The notes beneath the pieces were generated by a model that did no database searches, was not told the DNA's origin, and saw nothing but the letters and a program-made list of their open reading frames with translations. A program made the translations under genes and the position numbers. A DNA stretch of 64,000 nucleotides from Neovahlkampfia damariscottae (lineage: Eukaryota; Heterolobosea; Selenaionea; Neovahlkampfiida; Neovahlkampfiidae), in the NCBI GenBank assembly GCA_016618085.1, contig JABLTG010000001.1, forward strand, positions 375,461 to 439,460, written 5' to 3'. This document shows, piece after piece, positions 37,811 through 50,467 of the stretch; position 1 is the first letter of the stretch, and each line of letters begins with the position of its first letter.

Positions 37811-40678
37811 TTAATTATTTAAATCAATAACTTCTTCATTTGTTGGTGTTTGTTCTATTTCTGCAATTCCATCACCAGTCTCTTTTTTCTCTTCTTCAAC
37901 TTTTACAGGTGAGTTTCTTTTTGGTGATGTTCTTTTTGGAGAACCTTCATCTGAAGCAGATGTAATTTCTTCTACTTTTATTTCTTCATCCATATTTATT
38001 TCTTCGTATTCTTCATCAGAATCATATTGTGCTTTTACAAATTCTTCTTCACCAACTTCTTCAGCAAGTAAATACAATAATTCATCTACTGCTCCGTCAA
38101 CAGATTTTACATAATCATCAACATTCTTTTCAACAGGTAAATCATCAATATTCTTTTTTTGTTTTTTACTCAACATTGATTGAATTTTACCAACATTTTT
38201 TAAAGCAGCTGCTTCTTGTCTCTTTTTAGCTTCTTCTTCGTCTCTATGTGTTGATGCCATTTCAAGTTCTCTAATATCAATTGTACCATCTCCATCAATA
38301 TCATAACGATACATAATTCTATTAATTGTATCTTCACCACCACCTTTTAAAGCATTTCTAATATCTTCTGCATTAATAGTTGTTGTACCATGTTGTTGTT
38401 GATATTTTTTTAATTTTTTAACAAGTTCATCATCTCCTTGATTAATTTTATATTTAACATCTTTTTTGTGATTCAATCCTCTTTCAAGAAATAAAAGTTT
38501 CTTTCCATAATCCAAGAAAGTTCTTGCTGTCTTTAAAAATTTTGTGTTAAAAAATTTTTTTTTTTTTCACTCTCTTACTCTTTTCACATCAAAAAGCATA
38601 CTTTTGTCAAGAACATTAACAACTGAATCATTAAAACCAGTTTCAATAACACCAAAAATCATGTTGATTACAATCAAAAAATTCAAAAAAATGAAAGAAA
38701 TATAAAACTAATTTTTGTGTTAAAAAAAAACTAAAATTTACAATTGGCATTAAAATTCTACTTTCTGCAAAATAATCATCAAAACTTTGATTTTCACCGA
38801 TTAAAGAACGTAATAAAGCAGATAGAGCTGATAAAAGATCTTTATAATCATCAATATCATTTCCAAAAATGATCCAACCACAAACAGCAAAAGCAAATAA
38901 ACTTAAAATTTGTGTAAGTACAACTGAACCTAAATTTGAAGCAGCTCTTTGAACAGTTTCAGAAATTAAATTTAAACGATCATTTAAAGAGAAAAATTTG
39001 AAAATTCTAAAATAACTTAAAATAACACCTGTTCCAACAATAGCATTGTCATAAATAGTTAAACTAAAAAATGTTTTTTTTCAAAAAAATATTATTCTTA
39101 CTTTCTTGCTTCTTCTAATCTAGTTGGCCATGGTATTGTTGAATTGAATACATTTATCATATCAAATGGAGCAAATTCACGAAAGAATAAATAAAATCTA
39201 ATACCAAATGAAACAATAATTAACTAAAATGTAAAAATATTTTTTCATTTTACTCCTAAATTGATAACTTCTGCTAAATTCATCAAATTCACCCATGGAA
39301 ACTTTAATTCTGAGTCAAGGAAAAAGTGCCACCCTGTTCCATATTTAAATTCATTAAATAACTTTAAAATTGGTTAAATTGTTTTTTTGTCAAACATCAA
39401 GAATCCAAACAAAAATTGAAATTAATAAAAATAGTGGAGCCAACATGCAAACAGCAAAATAAACAATATTTAAAGCTTCTCTAAAAGGTTGAATACGAAA
39501 TGCATCAATTTCCCAAGTTGATATTAAACCACCTCCTCCTAAAAAATTTTGTGTTAAAAAAATGATTTTTTCTTTACTTGTGAATTCTACTGCAAATTTT
39601 GAAGAAGTGAAAAAGTTAATATTGTTATTGTAACCAAACCATTCAACAACTTGTGATTTTGTTTGTTTATCAATCCATTTGTTGGCAATTAAATCATCAA
39701 CAAATTTTAAAGCATCTGCTCTGGACGTATTAAAAGGTAAAAACAAAGTATGAGCACCACAATCGAATGATAATTTACGACCTCTATATGTATACCCACC
39801 ACCATTTTGATCACAAGTTTTATAAGTATAACTTTTTTGTTAATTTTTTTTTTTTTTTTTACGTATTGTTTGGTCCAAAAGGTGCTGTATCAATGGTACC
39901 TGTACTAATATCTTCATAACAGTCATGATCAAATTGAGGTAATAAAGGTACAAAACGACGTAGAGGAGAGCAAATGCTGTCTGAAGAAAGTGTTCTTTTC
40001 TTTTTTATACGATGTTGACGTATACGTAAAGCACCAATATTTTTAATCTGTGAAATAGAATATCCTAATTGATTTCTTGGAAGTTGTGTACCATTTAAAC
40101 TTTTTTCAACAAATAAAGCAGGTATAACAACACCTTTGAGCCACCTATAATAATCAAGAGGTGAATTGACGTCTTGTTTTTGAAAAGTATGAAATGTTGT
40201 TAAATCAGGAGCTCCAGGTGGTTTTTCAGTTTCCAAAGAATTTGCTCCTCCATAAGGAAATGGTTTCCATAAAATTTGTTGCTTTTTAAAAAAAAATGAA
40301 TAAAAATATGTTTCTCTTACACGAATTCCATGTTGCATCCAATATCCAGTTTCAATTTCGAAACCAAAAAACATCCACATTGTTATAAAAATTACAAAAG
40401 GAACATATAAAATCAAACGACGAATTGTTGCTAAATTTTTGGCTTTTTTTTGTATTTGATACACCATCAAATCTAAATCTACAGGTTGTAATTTGGATTC
40501 AAAAACAGTTGATTCTCCAAGTACATCATATTTTGGTGGAGCAGGTTCGTCTTTTCTTTTTTAAAAATGGAATTTTGAATTAGTTACCTTCTTGTTCTAT
40601 TACTCGGATATATTTTTTCTTTGTTAGTTCTTTACGTGATTTTGGAAAAGGTTTTGGTTCTTCTCCTTCCTCAATCAT
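37811..40678 (-). CDS. Polycystin (PKD2)-family TRP cation channel with C-terminal EF-hand
   Basis: Calcium-permeable cation channel of the TRPP family, often ciliary. The ATG at 40678 starts a short cytosolic tail, followed after a 36-nt intron by the first membrane helix (LYVPFVIFITMWMFFGF). The large luminal polycystin domain has ALRIRQHRIKKK, LLPQFDHDCYED, YRGRKLSF and a C-terminal FVDDLIANKWID. Helices 2-6 follow through several short exons, with a pore region GWIIFGNDIDDYKDLLSALSA whose filter reads LIGEN. The cytosolic tail has one EF-hand (YDIDGDGTIDIRELE) and an acidic Ser/Pro end. There are about eight introns of 30-40 nt. ATTGG at 40708-40712. Confidence 0.88.
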
Positions 40679-40832
40679 CACTTATCGTTCAAAAATCTGA
40701 TGTTTTGATTGGTTGAAAAATATTAACAGTCAAAATTTTTTAATCATCTATTCAGATTCTTTTTTTTATTCTATTATTTTTTAAGAAAATGAAAAACGAG
40801 TCATCAAATTAGATGAATTTGATTGGATAAAA

Positions 40833-42509
40833 ATGCTACTATTAAAACAACGTCGAAATATTTCTAATGTTCAAAGTCAATTAAAAATCTTTTATTCAAC
40901 AAAAGATCCATTCGCTAACATTAAAATTAAAACATTTGAAACTATTGAAGACAAAGAAGAAAGAGAAATAGATTATCTCTCTCCAGATTATCAACCTCAA
41001 AAAGTTCCTGAAAAAATAAAACCAAAAATTGACAAAAAGAAATTAATTTTAGAAAAATTTCAGAATTTAAACCATGAAGAAATTTATAAAATACTATTTA
41101 AACAAGGAAATGAAGAAATTGAAAAAAATAATTTTTCTTTGGCTTCAGAGAAATTTTCCGAATGTATTTTATTGAAACCAAATGAAATAGAACCATATAT
41201 ACAAAGATCTAAAGCTTATTTAGCGAAAGGAGAAATAGAATTAGCCAGAAAAGACTTAAATTTTATCATTGAAAATTCATCAAAAATAGATCCAACAGTT
41301 TATTATAATTTAGCAGTAATTTCAAATGAAAATTTAAAAGGAATTGAAAATTATAAAAAATCAATCAAAATCTTGGAAAATTTAAAAGAAAAAACAATTT
41401 TTAAAAATGAATTATTGTTAAAATGTTATAACAATATTTCAAGCTCATTAATGAAAGAAAAACTATTAGAAAATGCATTAATGTTTTCAAATAAAGCAAT
41501 AAAATTGTCAAAAGAACATAATTTGAAAATAACAAAAGAATTTTATAATAGAGCAAGATGTCATCATTTATTGAATAATCTCAAAGAAGCAATTGAAGAT
41601 TACTCAAAATTTTTGAAAGAAAATGAAAAGAATATTACAGCACAATCTTTTTTATCTCAATGTTATTCACAATTGAATCATCATGAGAAATCAATTGAAA
41701 TACTCACTTCATGTATTGAAATAATTTTGAAAAAAGAATTTCATAAAGATGATAGAATGTCGGAAAAGGAAAGAAGAAAACATTTGAATGTTTTATTTAA
41801 TGCAAGAGGAGATGAATATTTTCATTTGAAAAATTATGAAAAATCAATTGAAGATTACACGGAAGCATATTCATTTGATAGAAGAGATTTTAAAATTTTG
41901 GAAAAAAAAGCGAATTGTTATTATGAACTAAGACAATTTGAAAAAGGAATTGATGAACTTTCATTAGTTGTACATGCATCACCTACAATTGATGCATATA
42001 TTATCAGAGCAAAATGTTATAAATCAATTAACAAGATTCAACATTCCATTAATGATTTGATTGTAAAAAAAACATTTTTTTTTGACACTTAAAAGATGGC
42101 TAAAAATTTTGTGAGTGAAAATTCAAAGTCAAGTTTTAACATATTGAAACAACTTTCAATTTTATATTTCGAAATTTCTAATGAAGAACTTTGTCTAAAG
42201 AATATTTCTGAATTACTGAAAATTGAATTAGATTTGGATTCTATCTTATTGGCTTCATCAATTTTAATGAAAAACATGGAATATGAAAAAACATTTGAAT
42301 ATTTAAACTTAATGAATCATCAAGATATAACGATAACCAAAGGTATTGCTTATTTTCAATTAGAAAAATTTGAAAAAAGTGGAGAAGAATTTGAAAGAGC
42401 AATTTCAAATGATTGGTCTAATAAAAAATTAAAAAAATATTTATCAATGGCATACTGGAAACAAGGTAAAAAAATTCAAGCAATAAAAGAATACATTTCA
42501 AGTTTTTAA
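40833..42509 (+). CDS. TPR-repeat protein, possibly mitochondrial
   Basis: Exons 40833-42062 and 42096-42509 (33-nt intron removing an in-frame stop); 547 residues. The N-terminus MLLLKQRRNISNVQSQ is basic and hydroxylated, as in mitochondrial presequences. From residue 85 on there are at least eight tetratricopeptide-like units (for example LFKQGNEEIEKNNFSLASEK, AKGEIELARKDL, LKNYEKSIEDYTEAYSFD, LEKKANCYYELRQFEKGID). TPR arrays bind partner proteins; the partner is unknown. The stop lies 21 bases from the convergent mL60 stop. Confidence 0.8.
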
Positions 42510-42530
42510 AAAAAATTTCTGTTCGCTCAT

Positions 42531-42824
42531 TTATTCCAAATTTTTGAAGTGTTCATTTACAATTTCCATTCTTGATAATGATTTTTTTTTTATTCTTCTC
42601 ATGACTTCATCATAATTTTCACAATTTTTTTCTGCTTTTGGTACTTTAAAAGAAACAAAAGGTAATCTCAATGATTTTTCAACATACTGTAAAACATTTC
42701 TTTTTTTTTTGGAATTTTTTTTTCTTGTACCACTCCATGGTAATTTTTTCCACAATAAACCACCTATTAAAAAATTAAATTTCCAAAATTAGTTACTGAG
42801 CAAAGTTTGAGTTTTTTGAAACAT
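42531..42824 (-). CDS. Mitochondrial large-subunit ribosomal protein mL60-like
   Basis: Exons 42797-42824 and 42531-42763 (33-nt intron); 86 residues. The start MFQKTQTLLSGLLWKKLPW followed by a Lys/Arg-rich helix (KKNSKKKRNVLQYVEKSL) fits the short mL60 family (yeast MRPL31: GGLLWKxPWRL, then a basic helix with a V-rich end). That family was first known from fungal mitoribosomes. The match is short, so the assignment is moderate. It shares its divergent promoter (ATTGG 42837-42841, CCAAT 42857-42861 and 42895-42899) with the uS11 gene. Confidence 0.62.
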
Positions 42825-42932
42825 GGAAAGTTGTTGATTGGTGGAAAATTTCTGAACCAATTATAAAGATACAAAAAAATCTCTTTCTCATTGACCAATC
42901 GTTGAGCTACATAAACAAAAAAACTAAAAGCA
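42825..42932. promoter_or_regulatory. Divergent promoter of mL60 and uS11 ribosomal protein genes
   Basis: Three boxes: ATTGG 42837-42841, CCAAT 42857-42861 and CCAAT 42895-42899. The pairing couples a mitochondrial and a cytosolic ribosomal protein gene. Confidence 0.6.
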
Positions 42933-43453
42933 ATGACCGAAGTCGAAAAAAAAGTTGTTTCAAAAGGAGGTAAAAAGAATGTTGAAAAAGTAAAAAAAAT
43001 CGAATATTATGGTCCTCCAGGAGTTGGTCCTGATGAATACGTTTTTGCTGTTTGTCACATCTATGCTTCATTCAACAATACTTTTGTTCACGTTACAGAT
43101 CTCTCAGGAGAAGAAACTATTGTCAAAGTCACTGGTAATTAATTTTAATTTTATTTATTCAACTTTTAGGTGGTATGAAAGTTAAAAGTGATCGTGATGA
43201 ATCTTCACCATATGCTGCGATGAACGCTGCTAAAGATGTTGCTGAAAGATGTAAAGAATTAGGAATTACTTGTCTTCACATTAAATTAAGAGCTACAGGT
43301 GGTTCAATGAATAAAAATCCAGGTCCAGGAGCTCAAGCTGCTTTAAGAGCACTTGCGAGAAGTGGATTGAAAATTGGAAGAATTGAAGACACAACACCAA
43401 TTCCACATGATGGAACAAGAAGAAAATCCGGTAGAAGAGGTAGAAGATTATAA
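42933..43453 (+). CDS. RPS14: 40S ribosomal protein uS11 (S14)
   Basis: Exons 42933-43134 and 43170-43453 (35-nt intron); 161 residues. Near-textbook uS11: [58 protein letters not shown] and the end [17 protein letters not shown], which contacts the mRNA exit region of the small subunit. A 30-residue basic N-terminal extension is typical of eukaryotes. CCAAT at 42895-42899. Confidence 0.97.
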
Positions 43454-43476
43454 CTTCACAATTTATATAAAAATTT

Positions 43477-45607
43477 TTACTTTCGTTTTTTCTTTGTTGT
43501 CTTTGGTTTTTCTTCTCCTACTTTTTGAATTGCATCCAAAACAAATGATAAATCTTCTCCTGTACTTTGTGTTAATGGTTTTGTTTCTTGTTTTTTGAAT
43601 CTTTCTTTCTTTTCTTTTTTTGTTTCTTTTTTAATTTCATTCTTTGCATCTTCATTTTTGGTTTCATCTTTCTTTGATTCTTTTTTGGTTGCTTTTGATT
43701 CTTTCTTTGACTCTTTCTTTTTTTCAACACTATCTTGTTCATCTTGTTCATTTTTAAATTTCTTTTTTGAAGGTTCTTCATCAATAATTGAACTAAATGT
43801 TTCTTTTCTTTTTAAATTTCTTTCTTCATTCTTTTTCCATTCTTTTTGTGAATTCACATTTTTGAAGTTTCTTAAAGCACAATTTGTGTAAACAATTTTT
43901 CCATTGAAATCTTGTAATAAATCTAATTGATATATTGAGAAATGATAAAAAAAAAACCTCTTTCAAATTTAATCAATTCAACACCTAATTTCAATTTCAA
44001 ATTTAATTCATCAGTTTTAAATAATTTTTGAATAACTCTGCAACCATAAATGTTACAACTAATTTTCTCAGGATTTAACATTTTTTTAAAAAGCATTTTT
44101 GGTCTTCTTTCAATGATTTTTTCAATCAATAAACTTCCATTTTTGTGTGTGCATAAAATTGAAACGTATTCGGAATCTAAATCTGAAAAACTGAAAATAA
44201 AATTAGTTCATTTTTGATTGAATTACTCTTTCATTAGACTTGTAATATTGCCAAAATCAAAAACATTCATCAATAATTGACATCCAAATCTATCAAATTG
44301 ATCATTGGTTGAAAATAAAATTTCTTTGATGGAATTGGTTGTGTATAAACTTTTGAAGGCTTCCATAAATTCTGATTGTCTTGTTTCATATTTAACACAT
44401 ATACTTGCTATTTCAATCAAAATACCTTTAAATGAAGCTAATAAAGAAATGTGTGTTAAATAATTTTTCCATTTTTCTTACAAAAGATTTTTCGAAAGTC
44501 TTCTTTTATTTTATCAAAACTAGCTTCAAATAAGTCTTTTGGTAATCTTTTTATCAAGTTTCTAACACCAAATTGACCAGTGTATGAAACACATAACTTT
44601 CTAAAAGTTTTTTTGATTGATTTATAAAGTTCTAAAATTGTATCATCGGAGCATGTCTATGAAAAAATTCAATAAAAAAAAGAGATATTCAAACCAAAAT
44701 TAAAGCATCTATAACTCTTGAAGCAATTGTATGATCCATTGCATTTGTAATCAATGTTGATTTTAAATTTTTAAATAAAAAATCAATAATTTTTTTATAA
44801 TGTTCATCATCATTTGGATATGTATTTAAAAATGAAATCAAAACAGGACATGCAATAGGGTCATACATCCATTGTGTTGGTTTTATATTTTCAAAAAATT
44901 GATTCAACATTTGATCAATATAACTATGAAATTCTTCAAATTCAAAAATCAATTCAATTATACTTCTTAAAACAAATGAACCATTTTTTTGAAATAATAA
45001 ATCAGTCCATGAGTTTTTTAAAATATCTAAAGTATCTCTAATCATAAGTTTCATCATTGGATATCCATCATCTGTTTTTTCACCTTCTTGTTGTGATTTT
45101 TTTTCATTTTGTTCATTTTCTTGTTTAATGATTAAAATTGAACTTTGTAATAATTTTTGTAAAACAAAACTTGAATATTTACCAAAACAAAGTTGTGGTA
45201 AAAATTGATTAATTTCAGAGTATAACATTCTGATTTGTTTTTCAGTTGAAAGTTTGGTTATTATTCTTTCTAATACTTTTGATGATTGTACATCATTCAA
45301 TTGTTGAATAAATTCATTCACTCGATTTGGTAAAGAAGAAATTAAAGATGTGAAAACAGATTCAGTAAAATTAATAATTTCTAAATATTGAATAGGTTGA
45401 ATAATTTTTACCTTCTGGTGTTTGGAATTTATCTTTTTCAATTAACCTCTCTAATCTTCGATAATAGGTCCATAAGTCATGGGACATTTTACGATGATTT
45501 AATCCTTCTTCTGTGAATTCCAAAACTCCAATTTTTTCAAATTCATCATTTTCAGCTTGGCTTGGCCTTTGAAGTACTTCTTCTTTGGTTTTCTTGTTTG
45601 TAAACAT
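43477..45607 (-). CDS. NOP9: Pumilio-repeat RNA-binding protein, Nop9-like
   Basis: Likely nucleolar RNA-binding factor for small-subunit rRNA processing. The ATG at 45607 (MFTNKKTKEEVLQRPSQ) is followed by HDLWTYYRRLERLIEKDKF and a series of degenerate Puf repeats (for example LPQLCFGKYSSFVLQKLLQ, LLFQKNGSFVLRSIIELI, CNIYGCRVIQKLF, FDRFGCQLLMNVF). The segment FNGKIVYTNCALRNFKNVNS leads into a very Lys/Glu-rich tail. About six introns of 31-45 nt interrupt it. Repeat number and tail agree better with Nop9 than with classical Pumilio or Puf6, but that is by eye. ATTGG at 45635-45639. The stop is 23 bases from the uS11 stop. Confidence 0.75.
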
Positions 45608-45781
45608 GAAAAAATTGACAAAACGGATGATTTCATTGGACAATTTCTAATATTCATGTTCAAATGATTTTTGTAAAAAAATATCAACAAAATTTATTTT
45701 TTTCTTTGTAGTTTTTTTTCTTGATTTTGATTGGACATTCAAATCACAACAGAAAATCGCAAACAAACTAATAACAATTGA

Positions 45782-47185
45782 ATGGACATTATTGAAGAAA
45801 AACCAAAAGAGAAATTAGATGTTAATAAAATTATCAAAAAATTCTTCAAAGGATTTGGAGCTGGTTATATTCTTCCTTTGATTCCTTCACTCATTGGTTT
45901 TTTCATCAGAAGAATCGGAACTTTATTCACCAACAAAAAAGTGAAAGATAGTTTTATCAAAAAATTTGGAAATATAATAATATCTGTTGATTCAGCCAAA
46001 TTTGGATTATCACTAGGTAACAAAATAGTTAACAAAATTCATTTTTTTTCTTAGGTACAATTTCAGCTGCTTATCCAACTCTAAGACATATTTTTTCACA
46101 ATTTACAAACAATAAATCCATTAGTACATTTTTGGCAGGTGCTTTATCCGGTTTAGCTATTAATTTTGATTCAACTCATCACGGAAAAGAAAGAAGATTC
46201 ATTTTATCTTTATATTTATTAACAAGAGGTTTAGAAACAATGTATGAAATTGGAGTAAAAAAAAACATTGTCAGAAAAATTGAAAATCTTGACGCAATAC
46301 TATTCATAGTTTCATGTTATGAAATTATGTCAAGGTAAGTGATTAAAAAAAAAGTTATAACCATTGTACAAGTTGGGTTTATTATCCAAAAGCATTACCA
46401 AAATCATACAATAAATGGATAACTTCAATGGCTGAAATAGAACCTGTTTTTTTGAAAATTGTTCGATTACAAAAAGATGGAGGATGGAATATTTGGAAAG
46501 ATTCAACGGATGTAGCAAAAGAATATTGTCTTAGTAAAGGTATAGACCCAAAATTAGCGAATCCAATTTTTGGTCCTGTTGCTTGTAACAAGGTTATTCA
46601 TCCTGGGATTAGTTGTCCACAACATACTTTGGATAGATTGGTGTCTTCATTTAAATTATGTTTTTTGATGTATTTTCCAGTTCATTTATTACCTACATTG
46701 ATTTTTAGAGTTCAAAAAGCTTTAGATAATCCAATAGAATTTTTGAAGATAACCTTACAGAATACAGTTCAATCAAGTGCCTTTTTGTCAACATTTATTG
46801 TTTTGATTTGGGGTTCTGTTTGTTTTTGGAGAAATGCCTTACAAGCAGGTTAGCAATTTCATTTGTTTATTCATCTGTATTTTTAGATCGTTTGATTGGT
46901 CCATTGATTGGATGTGCTCTTTGTGGACTTAGTATTTTTATTGAAAAGAAATCAAGAAGAATGGAATTAGCTCTTTATTGTATTCCAAGAGCTTTGAATT
47001 CTGTTTTTGAAAAGATATTAGATTATTACAAATGTAAAGAGTCCAAAGATAGATTGAGAAGAAGAGTGCAACTTGGTACCACTTTATTTAGTTTAGGACT
47101 TGGTTTAATTTCTTATAGTTTAGAATCAGACCATAACGTTATTGGTCCATCCATCAAAAATGTAATGTTATATTTCTTGGAATAA
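45782..47185 (+). CDS. TMEM135: TMEM135-like membrane protein
   Basis: Exons 45782-46016, 46055-46334, 46373-46848 and 46887-47185, each intron exactly 38 nt; 429 residues. Multi-pass protein with GFGAGYILPLIPSLIGFF, FLAGALSGLAINFD, the cysteine segment GPVACNKVIHPGISCPQHT, and C-terminal IGCALCGLSIFIEKKSRR and ELALYCIPRALNSVF. The paired halves and the conserved cytosolic HPGI..C element match TMEM135, a peroxisome and mitochondrion-associated protein of the Tim17-like superfamily. Its role here is inferred from homology only. ATTGG at 45731-45735. Confidence 0.85.
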
Positions 47186-47206
47186 AAATTTATTTCATGA
47201 GATTTT

Positions 47207-48920
47207 TTAATCAATTAGAATCGATGCAACATTAGCAGTTAGAAAACATGCAATTGAACCTGTTACTAATGCTCTAAATCCAATTCTTGCCAAATCTTGT
47301 TTTCGACTGGGTGCCAAATTTCCAATAGATGCAATGATGATTCCAATGGCAGTCAAGTTCGAAAACCCACATAAACTGAAAAAATGGTTAATTAATGGAT
47401 TATTTACGCATATGTTGCTGCAATTTCGAATCTTTTTGAAACATTTCCACTTGCAATCATTTTTCCAAGTGCTTCATAAGCAACAAATTCGTTGATCACT
47501 GTTTTCTTTCCCAATAATTCTCCCATTTTCAAAGTTTCACTCCAATCGGAAATCCCCAAGAAAAGTGACAATGGTCTGAAGCAATACGATAAGAATAAGT
47601 CAAAAGTGACTGTAATTCCAAAGATAGAAAAAAATAATTGAATCATCCAATCACATAACCCAATGAGAGATATAAAGGCAATGAGTACAATTGCAATATT
47701 AATGGCAGACTGTCCTCCAAGTAAAGCACCGTTCGAAATCGAATCAAATAAATTGATAGCATTATTTTCAACTTTTAATTTTATCGATCCTTTCGTCATT
47801 GATTCTTGTGTTTCTGGAAACATTAATTTTGAGCAAGCAATAGCAGCTGGGGCAGACATGACCGAAGCAATTAATAAATGGCTTGCTTCAATCCCAAATG
47901 AAATATATGCTCCTAATGTCTGGTTAATTTTGTTAAAAAAATGATTGATATCATACACTTCCAGATACTGTTGCAAAACCTCCAGCCATAACTAAATGTA
48001 ATTCAGACATTGTTAATGTTTCTAAAAATGGTTTGATGATCAACGGAGATTCAGTCATTCCAACAAAAACATTACAAGAAACAGATAATGCTTCTGAACC
48101 TGATATCTCCATTGTTTTGAACATTATCCAACCAAAAAATCCAACAACAATAGGTATTATTTTTAAATAATACAGCATTGACATGAATGAACTAAAAAAT
48201 ATCACAATAGACAATCTATAAGAATGTTAAAAAAAAACAACCAATTGTTGTACACTTGGAAAGCGAAAGGATGATCTGTAAACTTTTGGCCCCAAACAAA
48301 TTGAGATCCTAAATCTGCTAAATTTAAAAATTTCTGAGCAGTTGTTCCAAAAAATTCAAATGTTTTAAATCCAAACTATTTTTTTTAACCAAAGAAACTT
48401 AATTTACTGTTGTTCTTATGACAAGCAAACCTACGAAAAATTGAAGAAAAAGGCCCCAAATTATTGTTCTCCAATTGATTTTTTTTTGATTCGTTGAACA
48501 TAAAAACATAAATAATAGGAAAAAACAAATTCCTGCTAAATTTAAGAAATTTTCAAATTTTAAGAAACAAAGAACGAGAATGTAGATGAAAGTGAATAAA
48601 AATATCAGCACTGTCAAAACGTTTTGGATGATAAATTTCAAATTTGAGGGTATTTTCCATTGAATAATCTTCTTGACCATTTCATTGTTTGAAATTTCAG
48701 AAAATGATTCAATTATTCTTTCTTTCATTTTTGAGTTGTTAATATATTCCATTAAGAAACTGAAAAATACAGAAAAAATATTCCAGTATTCTGGTTCGTT
48801 TGATTCTTTTACTTTTTCTTCTTGTTCATTTTCAGTTGTTTTATTATCAGAATATGTTGATTCTAGTTGTATTTCTGGTAACTCAAAATCAGTGTTTTCA
48901 ATGGAATCAATCTGCTGCAT
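47207..48920 (-). CDS. Concentrative nucleoside transporter (CNT/SLC28 family)
   Basis: Ion-coupled nucleoside importer. The ATG at 48920 starts an acidic cytosolic tail of about 60 residues, then helices of the CNT fold through five or so exons. Diagnostic pieces are INWRTIIWGL, VFVGMTESPLIIKP, LHLVMAGGFATVSGS, SHLLIASVMSAPAAIACSK, FPE, and NEFVAYEAL followed by TYALCGFSNLTAIGI and IGNLAPSRKQDLARIG. The ExxxxxxP and GxxxxNPxE-like elements of the transport core are present. It ends with FLTANVASILID at 47207, 21 bases from the TMEM135 stop. ATTGG at 48947-48951. Confidence 0.92.
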
Positions 48921-49279
48921 GTCAAAAAATGATGGGTTGGAAAATGATTGGATAAACTTTATTCACATTTTACCTCAGTTCTATGATTTCCATTCAGTTA
49001 TTTTCAATTCCAGTGCTTCAATTTTTTATACCATGATGTTGAAAAAATTGTATGATCATACTTATTTCCAATCAAAGTGTTACTCATTGATAAAGTTGTT
49101 TTTTTGACATTGCAATTATAAAGAAAACTACAACTGAAGACAAGTTAGTTACTGTTGAATATTGTCGCTTTGCTGTATTACTGAGGTATTGAAAAGGCAG
49201 TTCAATAATTTTGAAAGAAACTCCAAACTTAAAAAAAACAATTGTGGTTTGAAAAATAAAAAAACATTCATTGGTTAAA
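48921..49279. other. Divergent promoter region between CNT and RPA1-like genes
   Basis: About 360 bases with ATTGG at 48947-48951 (for the minus-strand transporter) and at 49270-49274, six bases before the RPA1-like ATG. The open frame that crosses the left part is antisense to the transporter exon and has no support. I see no tRNA or repeat. Confidence 0.6.
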
Positions 49280-50467
49280 ATGGTTGACCTAACAAAAGAT
49301 TCACTTTCGAATATTCACAAAGGTATAGTTGTTGAAAACCCTATTGTACAAATAATGGATGCATCAACTGTAATCGTTAGTGATGGAAGAAACAGAATCA
49401 AGTTTTTTTTTTTTGATGTTAATTTTTTGGAAGAGTATTTCTCTCTGATGGTGAAAATTCAATTTTGGGGTATTTTTTAGGTCCTGGTATAAAAGAAAAA
49501 TTCAAAAATATTGATGAACTATTCTACACAGTCCTCAAACTCACTGAATATGTTTTACAACACACTGACAACATTTTTTTTGTTGTTATTTTTTCTTTTG
49601 AAGTAATTGAAAGGAGAGAAGGTGTCATTGGAAACCCAGGAATCTGTAAAACTATTTTTATTTTTTTCATTTTTTTTTTTAGTAAACAACACAATGGCCA
49701 AAGAAAAAACATTTGAAAAAAAAGAACCAAATTGGATAGATACACTAAAAGTTCAAGAAATTTCCACTTTGAATCCATATCAAAAAAATACAATTTTCAA
49801 AGGAACAGTCAATTTTATATCTGACATCACAGAATGGACTCAAGGAACACGTACAGGAACAGTAGCTTATTGTGATATTTTTGATTCTTCATTAATTATT
49901 CGTTGTTTGATGTTTAATGATTATTGTAAAAAATTCCATCATCTTTTTGAAAAAGGTAAAGATTTCATCATCACAAATGGACAAGTAAAACCCAGCAACA
50001 GGAAATTTTCAACTTTGACAAATGATTATGAAATAGTTTTGAATGAGAACTCAACGGTCCATCAACTAAAGTCAAATGAAGTATGTTGTTATTTTATTCA
50101 TTTTTGGTTTTAGGATGATGGATTCTTGGAAGGAAAATCATTGGATATTTCCCTTTTTCCTTCTTTGGAATTCTCTTTTGATGTTTTGGTGCTAGTAAAG
50201 AACATTCGTCAAAAGAGAAAAGACAATTTGGAAGTACTATATTTGTTGATCGAAGATGAATGGAAAAATGAAAGTATTTTGATACTTTCAAAAGAACATG
50301 CTAAATATTCAAAGATAGTGCCTGGAGATGTTTTGTTTGTAAAGAATGTGCAAAAATCAAGTGAAGGTGGAAATATGATTGAAACAGGATCCATGACTTC
50401 AATAATGATCAACTTACCAACAAATCAAGTGAAAACATTGTCTGCGAAATTTGAGTCCTCAATGTAG
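49280..50467 (+). CDS. RPA1-like single-stranded DNA-binding protein, short form
   Basis: Exons 49280-49401, 49434-49645, 49683-50080 and 50114-50467; 361 residues. The N-terminal OB domain (DBD-F type) reads VFLSDGENSILGYFLG and continues to GVIGNPG. DBD-A has QEISTLNPYQKNTIFKGTV, GTVAYCDIFDSSLIIRCLMFN and PSNRKFSTLTNDYEI, all typical of the RPA large subunit. A weaker DBD-B follows (LYLLIEDEWKNESILIL, PGDVLFVKNVQ). The zinc-bearing DBD-C needed for trimerisation with RPA2/RPA3 is missing; usual RPA1 is about 600 residues. It may be a specialised paralogue for repair or meiosis. ATTGG at 49270-49274. Confidence 0.82.

Noticed and set aside
43572-43891. Lys-rich and Ser/Phe-rich alternative frames over the Nop9 tail
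   Set aside because: They arise from the low-complexity Lys/Glu codons of the true reading frame.
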